Positions 17,943 through 26,149 of a DNA stretch of 64,000 nt are shown piece by piece. A model generated the notes under the pieces. That model was not told the origin of the DNA. It searched no databases and saw only the letters and a list, made by a program, of their open reading frames with translations. The translations under genes were made by a program, and so were the position numbers. How positions within the stretch are numbered: position 1 is the stretch's first letter; the number at the start of each line of letters is the position of its first letter. This DNA comes from Plasmopara viticola (lineage: Eukaryota > Oomycota > Peronosporomycetes > Peronosporales > Peronosporaceae), in contig MBPM02000130.1 in the NCBI GenBank assembly GCA_001695595.3, forward strand, positions 1 to 64,000. The letters run 5' to 3'.

Positions 17943-18479
17943 ATGAACTCTTACGTTTCGGTCAGTTGTGACGAGTTAACAGATGCTCAAAAAAAGAAGT
18001 TTCTAAAGACATTGAAAGTATCGTTCACTGCTTCTCAGGTTAAAGGCTCTTCAAAGAAGTTAGCCCTTCATCCAGAAAACGCGAAAAAATGGAAAAAGGC
18101 TGCTCAAGCTGGGAAAGGAGTATCAATTGTGCTTTCACCAGGTGAAATTGCTGCATCGCTAAATATGGATGGAGATGCTCTTACGGGCTCTGGAATGAGT
18201 GGAGGGTCGCTATGGAGTTGGATCAAAGATAAAGCATGGCCTTGGTTGAAAGAGAATGTTTGGCCTGTAGTTAAACCATTAGTGTCTGGTGTTGTTGATC
18301 AAGGCGCTCAAGCGCTTGGAGCCTATACTGGGCAGCCTGGTTTAGTAAACGCTGTTCGTGGTGAGGTAAAGAATCTAACTGGTGTTGGTATGCCAAAAAA
18401 AGGATCCCCTGAGAAGAAAGCTAAGATGGCTAAACTACGCTCAATGCGAAAGACTGGAGGATCTTTCAGATTGTCATAA
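17943..18479 (+). CDS. pVI-like minor virion protein with amphipathic helix
   Basis: 178 residues from ATG 17943. The frame is open upstream to 17820, but that leader is hydrophobic, AT-rich and overlaps the preceding small gene. Residues 80-88 read LTGSGMSGG, which contains both forms of the adenovirus-type protease consensus (LTGS-|-G and MSGG-|-S). Immediately after comes a Trp-rich amphipathic segment (LWSWIKDKAWPWLKENVW, 90-107). The C terminus is Lys/Arg-rich (150-178). This order, cleavage site then membrane-active-looking helix, matches the architecture of adenoviral protein VI, which lyses endosomal membranes. Homology is inferred from layout and motif, not alignment. Confidence 0.62.
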   Translation: MNSYVSVSCDELTDAQKKKFLKTLKVSFTASQVKGSSKKLALHPENAKKWKKAAQAGKGVSIVLSPGEIAASLNMDGDALTGSGMSGGSLWSWIKDKAWPWLKENVWPVVKPLVSGVVDQGAQALGAYTGQPGLVNAVRGEVKNLTGVGMPKKGSPEKKAKMAKLRSMRKTGGSFRLS

Positions 18480-18650
18480 ATCACCAGTATCTACTTGTGT
18501 AGGGATGACATAAGTCATTTCTTTCATATAGAAGTTTTCTATAATTTTTTTCGATTTCATCAAACGGAACATTGAAGACATCCTCTAAGCGAGATTGGTA
18601 CCGTCTATCAGCAATTAGATACTTGAATTTCATATACGGATTTATTTGAA

Positions 18651-19976
18651 TCAATTAATGCTTGATGAGGTCGAATTCGTTGATCGTGTTAATCTGACGT
18701 TTATATATTTGTAGTTCCTTGTTTTTCTCAGCGAGTATTCTATTCTTCTTATGAATAATAGATAGTTCCTTCTTATACATTTGTATTTGAATGATGTTAT
18801 GGTGTTGAGTGCAGTAATCACCCTTTTTAGCTTCTCTGGTGCATTGTCTTTGTTTTTTGGTAATGTATTTACACATCTTCTCCATCTATATTTAGACCAA
18901 TATTGTTTCTCCACTGTTGACATTCTGTTCTTGTTAACCAATCTGAGATTGTCTTGTGGCTCCCAAGTGTTGAAGCTGTCGTCATATCCAACCCATTTGA
19001 CTAGATACTTGTGCTTACCATTCTTTAGTGTTTTATGATCAACAATCTTGCTAACCTCCCAGATTTGATTATTTTCAATCGCTGCTTCTGATTGTTCTGC
19101 TTTTACAATTTTCAAGTAATTAATTGGTTTGTATAGGACATGGTTATTCTTTGATTTAATACGCATCTTTAATCCATCTAATCCAATTACTTCGTACACG
19201 GCCTTTGAAAATCTCGCACCTTCTTTTTCAAATGGCTTCGGATTCAAGCGATAACGTACAATAGAACCAGTTGGAATGCCTTTTTGTACTTGCTTAACCA
19301 CTCGTTTGTTGTGTTCAATTTCGTCAAAAATAACCCTCCCTTCCATTTCATTTGGTGTAGCATTTATGGATGAATGAGTGGTATTGTTGTAGTTAGCGAT
19401 AGCATCATTTAAAAGCTTTTGTGTAAGCTTCTTAAATCCCATAGTATCCTGCATCTTTGTTAGTCTTGCCTTGATCGTTCGAATAAAGCGATCTATCTTT
19501 CCAAGCACTGTATGATCTCCTGGAATAAAATTAGCATGAGTAATTGAATTTCTATCAAAAAACTTTTCGACCGTTTGATTTGTGAATTCAGATCCATTAT
19601 CCGACATCAATGCTGACACTTTATGCTCTGTAATGAATTGATCGATAGCTTTTTGAACCGTAGCCGCTTGTTTGTTTTTCAATAATTTTGCGTATCCAAT
19701 TCGGCTGTTAATATTAACCGTTATCAATATAGGTTGCTTCTTCCAGAATGCAAGATCCATTTGCCATTCGTTGGGATTATTGCTTGTGATTTTGAATTCG
19801 GGATACTTTTTATTCTGATTTGAATATTGTTGAATGCTACTTTGTGTCTTATACCATTCTTTGACTTGTTTTAACGTTATATTTTTATCAATTGCTTTTG
19901 CTTTTTGGTATAGCTTAGTTGCACCTATGAATCCCGTTTTTGGATCATAATAGAGCTGAGTAAGTAAAGAGTCCAT
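18651..19976 (-). CDS. Retroviral-type integrase with chromodomain (Polinton INT)
   Basis: 441 codons. The rve core has Asp74 (QMDLAFW), Asp126 (MSDNGSEF) and, exactly 35 residues later, Asp162 in GKIDRFIRT, where the family normally has Glu. A chromodomain lies at about 305-350 ([10 protein letters not shown]...YLVKWVGY...NTWEP). The N-terminal 60 residues resemble the helix-turn-helix segment before Polinton integrase cores. The last ~90 codons lose domain character and overlap another ORF. It would catalyse insertion of the element; chromodomains bias target choice to marked chromatin. It lies 6 bases from the polymerase stop on the same strand. Confidence 0.87.
   Translation of the reverse strand: MDSLLTQLYYDPKTGFIGATKLYQKAKAIDKNITLKQVKEWYKTQSSIQQYSNQNKKYPEFKITSNNPNEWQMDLAFWKKQPILITVNINSRIGYAKLLKNKQAATVQKAIDQFITEHKVSALMSDNGSEFTNQTVEKFFDRNSITHANFIPGDHTVLGKIDRFIRTIKARLTKMQDTMGFKKLTQKLLNDAIANYNNTTHSSINATPNEMEGRVIFDEIEHNKRVVKQVQKGIPTGSIVRYRLNPKPFEKEGARFSKAVYEVIGLDGLKMRIKSKNNHVLYKPINYLKIVKAEQSEAAIENNQIWEVSKIVDHKTLKNGKHKYLVKWVGYDDSFNTWEPQDNLRLVNKNRMSTVEKQYWSKYRWRRCVNTLPKNKDNAPEKLKRVITALNTITSFKYKCIRRNYLLFIRRIEYSLRKTRNYKYINVRLTRSTNSTSSSIN
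18655..18885 (-). CDS. Small Cys/His zinc-finger-like ORF overlapping integrase
   Basis: 76 residues starting [15 protein letters not shown]. Cys5, Cys15, Cys24 and His27 (C-x9-C-x8-C-x2-H, with [10 protein letters not shown]) resemble the small CCCH-type motif seen in many giant-virus proteins. A Lys-rich helix follows. It overlaps the integrase 3' end in a different frame, and a TAG directly precedes its ATG. Either it is a real overlapping gene and the integrase functionally ends near 18890, or it is a former integrase tail after a frameshift. Confidence 0.4.
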   Translation of the reverse strand: MEKMCKYITKKQRQCTREAKKGDYCTQHHNIIQIQMYKKELSIIHKKNRILAEKNKELQIYKRQINTINEFDLIKH

Positions 19977-19982
19977 ATTATA

Positions 19983-22350
19983 CTATTTGAATGATAATTT
20001 TCGTTTGAAATTTAACGTTGTAGTTACACGTTGAGTTTTATTATTAATTTTAATTGGACATACATCACTCAAATCAAATTCTAATTCCTCACCATTATAG
20101 AGTTCCAAATATTTTTTGTAGGTATCATTTTCAAGAAGCTTTGATGGGATGCCTTTACATCTGATATGAAAACCTTCTACATCATTACCATCACAAGCAA
20201 GTATATCCAAATAACTCTTCTTACCAAGAAAGATAGATTCTTTAGCATAGATATTACCTTCTGATCCTTCAAGATCGAAATCGACGTGAAATTGTCCCAT
20301 TTGCTCACCAATTAACTCTTTGTTATACTTTTGTCTAAAAGCATCTGCAAGTCTACTGACAGCATCGTAATCGATGTGCATAGAGTCTGTGTCCTGGTAC
20401 CATATCTTAGCATCAATATCTTCTGCTAAGCACATCACTGTATTCATAATATGTTTACTACTATCCAATACTTGTACTCCTAGATGAGCTGGGCTAAAAT
20501 GTTCTGATAATGCCTTGTGCTCTTCAAACAATGCTAAATCATCTGTAATTGGTGTTCTAGAGATCATCTTATTAATATTTTTGATAGTATATTCAAGAAT
20601 ACTTTTCTCATCACTAACCAAAACCTTTTGCTTAACAATTGGCTTTTGAATTAGTTTACCATACGCTGAATTCATTAATAATTTGATACCGTTTTGAAGT
20701 GGATTGCCTTCTTTTTTTAATTTCAGTCGCTCCTCAAATAGTGATTTGATTGTCAATACAATTTGATTATTGAATCCTTCATTCCAATAAACACCTTCCA
20801 TAATTGAAATTTAAACATCCTGGAATTCAATAATATCTTCAAGCGCTTGTTTACCAACAATCATTGTCTTACCAATAATATCATTTGTAAAGTTTCTAGC
20901 TCCATTTTCATAGAAGCTCAACAATGGAAAGTGTCGTTTCTTACCAATTGACTCAAATTTTACGCGAGCAATATAGTAGTCAGCATTATTTGGAATTGTA
21001 TTTTGGAACCATTTAGGTTTTCTTCTAATATATCCATCGAGTTCAGATTGTCCTGATGGATACAGAGATACAGCATCAAAATCTGCAAGCTTATGTTGTA
21101 TATGGTGTTTCTCGTTGTCTCGAGTCATAACACGACCACCAACAATTGCATCGCGAACGAATGCTAGAACGTTTCCATTCATTGCATAATAATCATCAAA
21201 GCAACCCTCATTATGTTGAATAGCATATGCTAATGAAGGCATTGACATAAAGCGATACACATCAATATTAAATCGATCAATAAATATTTTTCTAAACGCC
21301 TCAAAACAGTTTCGTAGAACATCAACATCTCTCTCACAATAGTGAATAGCATACTTTTCACAATCGAAATATTTATCATCACAAGCATTGATTTTAGTAG
21401 CATTAGCTGTTAGTGTTTCTTTTTCCTCATAGTAATCTAATAGATCCATTGGCCAAAGTAGTCGGTGATTATATTTGCAAACCAATTTATGTGGAAAGCA
21501 CTCTTTTTCTAGTGCCATATCATTGCACGATGATTTAAACATTTCGGGCATATCTGCTCATTTACTAGCAATGAAACTCATAGTATCTTTAATAACAATC
21601 TCACGACCATAGAAAAATCCATGAGCCTGCTTTAATTTCGTTCCACATTCAATCAGATTTGTATCATTTTTCCGATATGATAAGTGTCTAAGGATAAATC
21701 GACAGTCAAAACCTGCATTGTGAGCCCAAAGTAGATTACGACTCCTTCTGAATAAGTCACTTAAAAAGTTTAATTCATATCCAATTCCATAAAAGCTTTT
21801 TGTTTTACTAAATTGAATAGCATTGCTTTCAGTCTTACGACCGATGCAATATGATACACAATAAGGAATATGTTCATTATTTTCAACCAGAGTTTCAAAA
21901 TCAAAATAAATAACATTATATTCATTAACCTCCACCCATTTTCCTTTTCCCTCGTCATCTTTAGTAATCTGTTTAATAGGAGCGCGACCAACATTCAAAG
22001 CCATTTCATCGTTTTCTCCATTTGAATTTACTCTGCCAATTGCTTTGAAAGCACTTGCATTAAAATCCACTTCAGTTAAAGATTCAATCGTTTGATAGTT
22101 ATTATTTAATAACTCGGGTACGTTGGTTTGTGTAATTGGATCTAATAGTGTTTCACGATGATGATATAGATAACTGATTACCTCATAACTGTCAAGTAAT
22201 TTAATGCGATTGGATTTAAAGGATGATTTTCCCTTTTTAACTATAAAATCAGCTCGCTGATGTTGTTCAACTAATTTAGGATTCTCAAGAGCTGCTTTGG
22301 TAATGTTCGTAAAAGAGTTCTCATCTACGTTATTTTGTGTCAAAGAGTAA
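19983..22350 (-). pseudogene. Protein-primed family B DNA polymerase, two in-frame stops and 5' truncation
   Basis: One frame carries all three parts. N-terminal exonuclease motifs YFDFET and WAHNAGFDCRF precede TGA (21558-21560). The middle part has motif A FDAVSLYPS and ends at TAA (20811-20813). The C-terminal part has motif B KLLMNSAYGK and motif C YQDTDSM. Only a few codons separate each stop from the next Met, and no sequence is missing at the breaks. Upstream of about 22350 the frame continues to 22550, but that part is host-like and overlaps the aspartic protease leader, so roughly the N-terminal fifth of a normal Polinton polymerase is lost. Without repair this enzyme cannot replicate the element. 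Confidence 0.87.
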
Positions 22351-22362
22351 AAAAGGACAAAA

Positions 22363-22395
22363 GGACAGCGTATAATGTTGTCATACGCTCTGTCC
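22363..22395. repeat. Imperfect hairpin at the Polinton/host junction
   Basis: GGACAGCGTAT (22363-22373) pairs with ATACGCTCTGTCC (22383-22395), leaving a two-base bulge and a nine-base loop. It lies just where polymerase-like coding ends and host composition begins. Confidence 0.5.
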
Positions 22396-22574
22396 GCGTC
22401 CGCCCTTTGACCATTCAGCGTACCCCTACATACTCTTAAAGATTCAGTACTCACACTTGAGCGTTTGACTCTTTCACGTGGCCACTTTTCTTGATTAGTG
22501 TCTAGTTTAGTGAGGACAATCCGCCATTGGCCAATCACGTTCGCAATCATTCATACGTTTGAAAAGGCTTTTTT

Positions 22575-22600
22575 TTGCATTTTCTACAATTTGGCACTAA
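22575..22600 (+). promoter_or_regulatory. Oomycete initiator-like site of aspartic protease
   Basis: GCATTTTCTACAATTTGGCAC resembles the oomycete core initiator (TCATT-type followed by CA and a T-rich element). It is about 100 bases upstream of ATG 22702 and argues against using start codons before it. Confidence 0.35.
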
Positions 22601-22701
22601 CGTTGCATCGGGTATCGCAGGTAAGAAAACTGCGACGCATGTTAGGACACATGTGCACGTACCGTAACCTCAGTGTACTCTCAACGGCTGTTCGTACAGT
22701 C

Positions 22702-24447
22702 ATGAGGACACTTTTCGCCATTTCGTGGACGGCAGCAGTGGCGGCGACGCTGTCAAGTTGGACTGCTCAGGCCAGCGACATTTTGCAGCAAAACCTCTGG
22801 GGCCTCTCGTCGGGATTGGCGTACTACGTGGAAGTGAACATTGGGCAACCACTTTACTCGGGCGACTCGAGCACGTCTTCGAACTCTTTCAATTTACTGC
22901 TTGACACGGGATCAGCCAATACGGCCGTAGTAACGGCCCAGTGCTGTTCGTTGACTAATGAAAACCTCTACTCGTGTTCTGCCTCGAGTTCGTGTGTCGA
23001 CGAGAGCTCTAGCATTAGCGTGATTTACATTAGCGGCTCATGGAGTGGGTCGGTCGTGCGAGACACTTTTTCCGGACAAGGACTTGGTGTTGTCGAGAAC
23101 ATGCCATTTGCTGAAATTACCTCGGAAGACGGCTTTATCTCGTCGGGTTACGACGGGATTATCGGGATGGGGTACGAATCCATTGCGTCACCTTCAAATG
23201 ATCCGTGGACACCATATTTTGACATGGTCAAGGACGTTGATGATCTAGACGATATCTTTAGCTTGCAATTGTGTGGAGCGTTGCAGGCATTGAGTCTCAG
23301 TAACGTGTCGTTAGAAACGGATGCGTACCGGTATGCGGGTGAGCTCTTGATGGGAGGATTAGAAGGACCAAATGGCGAGAATTACTACGAGGGGGAGATT
23401 GTGTATACCCCGTTAGTCCAGGAAAGGTTCTACAATGTTATTGTGACGGATATTGGAGTCAACGGACAAAGTTTAGGAGTGGACTGCGAGACCATCAATT
23501 CACCACGATCGATCGTAGATTCGGGCTCGAGTAACTTGGCTTTTCCTTCTAGTGTCTACAATGCAGTCGTGGCCGAGCTCAAGTCCCAAGTGGCGCAAGT
23601 GACGTCGGTCTCGGACTCTTTCTTTAGCGACGACTCGACGTGTTGCTCGGATGAGTGCAATCCATCGAATCACGACTCGTTTATTTATCAATTGCCAGGA
23701 CTGACTATCGCCCTTGCATTGGAAAGCGACAAATCGCAGCAAGTGACCGTCACCGTGCCAGCAGAGTACATTTGGCGACCAATCGTATTGTCTGAGGGTT
23801 TGGGAGAAGCCACGTGTCGCGTCTTTGGCATCTCTGAGGGGAGTTTTACCTTGTTGGGTGACGTCTTTATGGACGGTTTATTCACAGTCCACGACCGGGC
23901 TTATAAACGTGTAGGCATTGCCGTAGCTGACAATTGCCCCAACAATGTCACGTCGAGTAAAACCATCACGGTCGAAGCAATCCCTTCCGAGGATTCCTAT
24001 TGCAACTGCGTTGGCTCTTCGGATCGCAGTGGCAGTTTATTGAGCAGTTACTGGCCATTTTCAAGCAAACCCTGTTTCTTCTGGCTATGGTGGATGTACG
24101 TTGTGATTGTAGCGTTTGTCGTCATCCTCGCGATGGCAGTCATATATGGCTACCTATGCTGGAAGCGTCGTAAATTAATACGTCGGCTCGAAGCGCTGCA
24201 AAGCCAGAATCAAGTGCAGCCCCAGCGAAGCTTGTACCCAGACGAGTGTGTGGACCCTAGTTTGCTCTATACGCCAACGCATTCCAGCTCCGACTACATT
24301 GAGGGGGCGTTCAGACCTGTTCAGGTAACCACAGGCGCTATCTCGAACGGCGAACCCGTTCATATGGAACGCACGCTGCCATTGTCGCCTACAGCTCGAG
24401 CCACGACCGAAAGTGGAGCTACGACTGCGCACACTCGAACGGTATAA
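22702..24447 (+). CDS. Membrane-anchored pepsin-family (BACE-like) aspartic protease
   Basis: 581 residues from ATG 22702, chosen because the next ~24 residues form a signal peptide (FAISWTAAVAATLSSW). In-frame ATGs at 22498 and 22639 give less plausible leaders, and the first overlaps the probable promoter. Catalytic DTGSAN at Asp68 and DSGSSN at Asp273 with a flap Tyr/Gly region between mark family A1. Paired cysteines in CC and CCSDEC fit beta-secretase-like disulfides. A transmembrane helix (about 460-486) and a 95-residue cytosolic tail with basic RKLIRR follow. Predicted site is the endomembrane or cell surface, with the protease domain outside. Oomycete genomes encode a family of such enzymes. 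The Polinton remnant ends about 300 bases upstream. Confidence 0.9.
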   Translation: MRTLFAISWTAAVAATLSSWTAQASDILQQNLWGLSSGLAYYVEVNIGQPLYSGDSSTSSNSFNLLLDTGSANTAVVTAQCCSLTNENLYSCSASSSCVDESSSISVIYISGSWSGSVVRDTFSGQGLGVVENMPFAEITSEDGFISSGYDGIIGMGYESIASPSNDPWTPYFDMVKDVDDLDDIFSLQLCGALQALSLSNVSLETDAYRYAGELLMGGLEGPNGENYYEGEIVYTPLVQERFYNVIVTDIGVNGQSLGVDCETINSPRSIVDSGSSNLAFPSSVYNAVVAELKSQVAQVTSVSDSFFSDDSTCCSDECNPSNHDSFIYQLPGLTIALALESDKSQQVTVTVPAEYIWRPIVLSEGLGEATCRVFGISEGSFTLLGDVFMDGLFTVHDRAYKRVGIAVADNCPNNVTSSKTITVEAIPSEDSYCNCVGSSDRSGSLLSSYWPFSSKPCFFWLWWMYVVIVAFVVILAMAVIYGYLCWKRRKLIRRLEALQSQNQVQPQRSLYPDECVDPSLLYTPTHSSSDYIEGAFRPVQVTTGAISNGEPVHMERTLPLSPTARATTESGATTAHTRTV

Positions 24448-24459
24448 GATTTGGACCTT

Positions 24460-25374
24460 AGCAGCATCCAAGTCGGCAATTATAATATTATTAAACATCC
24501 GTAAAAAGCCAAGGCTACGAATTTTGGCTTGCGGGGTACACCTTTGTGCTCTCAAGATAACATATCTGATTACCTCTTTTCATTTCTACAAATGAAAAGA
24601 ACAGCGCATTTACTCAGTGAGTTTACTACAAAACAGACCTTATTGTAACGTCTCGCACGGGAAAGCCAAGACCGGAGCCTGTGTAAGACATAACTCGATG
24701 CTTTAAAAAATATCTTGGTGCTGGGTCATCTAGAACTACTTAATGTAATTTTTCGGATTGGACTTTTGATGTTGAGCTGAAGAGTGCAGCGGTAGAGCAC
24801 AAACTCCCATTTCCAGAAAAATTGCATTGCTTAACAATGCTTGTTGCACGGTGCACCAGATATGAAAATGATACTTACTTTGAATAAGTGAATCGTATAT
24901 ACCCCTTACGGCGCTAAGTACGCCTATCGATGTGGTTGGCCGGCTACACCACGAGGAATATAAACGCCTCGGCGATATTTAATTGCTCAGTTACACAATA
25001 GCTTTGGTTTTGAAGACCTTTCGCCCAGTAAAAAACATACATCCATCAGCACTTTGATGAAGACTGATCAGCCCTGGATGCTCATTGGGAGGTCTCAAGG
25101 CTCAATAAACTTCACGATACATCGGTAAATGTACCTTCGCGGCAGAGGAGGCTAAAGTCTTTTGTTGCTTTGCAAGCAGGTGTTGAGCTCGAGCGGAACA
25201 CGAGACAAGTGCAGGTTATGCAGGCCTTCTACAGCCCGTTCGGCTCTCAACCCAAAAAATTGGTGGTCAGTGCGACTATTATCGTCAGCGGCGAGGAAGG
25301 CCTCAAGTATTCCAGAACTCTCCCGTGTTAGTGGTCATTACCTGGTGATGCAGTACTTCGTGCCTGACACGAGT
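24460..25374. other. Intergenic region, no gene recognised
   Basis: No supported coding frame. A short AGTGCAGCGGTAGAGC stretch near 24784 recalls a tRNA D-arm/box A, but no acceptor stem or box B accompanies it. Confidence 0.5.
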
Positions 25375-25925
25375 GTAACTTTTGTTGGTGGGTCTTTAAA
25401 TGTTTCTTTTTTTAACTATGGCTTTCTGAGTCAACTGTATCAAAAACGGGGGGGGTAGTCACCGATTCGTGAAATCGGCAGAGGCTCAGCTCCGCCACAT
25501 CAATGCACCACTGGATGCGGCTGCGATTCATGAGTCTAACGCATGTTCTTTATCGCCGCAATCTGCTTTTGTTTCCGAGTTATCATTGGTGACGTGAAGC
25601 TATCGCTCCATATTTGTGCGACATCTGGGTGCTCGATGACATGCCTCGTCAACATGAAAAGTCTTAAAATCCCGGCATACTTAATATAAGGGTTCGGTTT
25701 GTGGCTTCGCGCCGGAAATTTGCCATTCAAATTGACCCGGATCGCGTGCGGCGCGCGGCGCGACAAGCATGCACTCGCTGTGTATCGCTCCACGTACAGT
25801 GAGGGTGGGCTTTCAGACAGTCAGCACAAGGCAAACTTTAGCAGTCTTAAGAATCGACGGAAGCAGACTCATGATGTCTCGTAGGCAGTATGATACGTGT
25901 CATACACAAATGTTGCATAAATTAA
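25375..25925 (+). repeat. Decayed repeat family, copy 1 (internally deleted)
   Basis: The start (TAGTCACCGATTCG... near 25458) is repeated at about 26255, and the end (about 25765-25925, with CTCCACGTACAGTGAGGGTG) is repeated at 29262-29385. It is therefore a deleted copy of the unit whose fuller copy follows in tandem. The coding remnant at the end reads KHALAVYRSTYSEGGLSDSQ. Confidence 0.65.
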
Positions 25926-26149
25926 TGGTGACTCTCGAAAAAAAGATATATTTTAACTGGCAGGCATGTCAATCATAGGTTCCTATGGCCTCTTCGAGGT
26001 CGCATATCTCCACGAAAACTGATCCGATTTCTACACAATTTGTACGAGGAGATCCCTAAGATCCCCACCGACGTAGTGGAGGCTGGTTCCGTACTCGTTT
26101 CGCTTTTGCCGATTTCATTCCCCACCGATCACCTACCCAAAATACCACT

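Larger units (their letters stand above)
5610..22360. mobile_element. Polinton/Maverick-like virus element (degraded, right end truncated)
   Basis: The hallmark gene set is present in one AT-rich block: adenovirus-type protease, major and minor jelly-roll capsid proteins, FtsK/HerA packaging ATPase, retroviral-type integrase with chromodomain, and protein-primed family B polymerase. It adds an S74-type fibre and two small basic virion-like proteins. Boundaries are approximate: the left limit is the palindrome breakpoint, and the right limit is where polymerase similarity stops, about 300 bp before the aspartic protease start codon. No terminal inverted repeat was found at the right end, so that end appears lost. 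Several genes carry stops or frameshifts, so this copy is probably no longer autonomous. Confidence 0.88.

Noticed and set aside
22351..22550. N-terminal 67 codons of the polymerase reading frame
   Set aside because: Composition changes to host type and no polymerase features are seen; judged fortuitous read-through.
22498..22701. Upstream extension of the aspartic protease to ATG 22498
   Set aside because: It crosses the probable initiator and gives no signal peptide at the N terminus; ATG 22702 starts a clear one.
24780..24870. Possible tRNA gene
   Set aside because: Only a box A-like AGCGGTAGAGC stretch; no acceptor stem, anticodon arm or box B.
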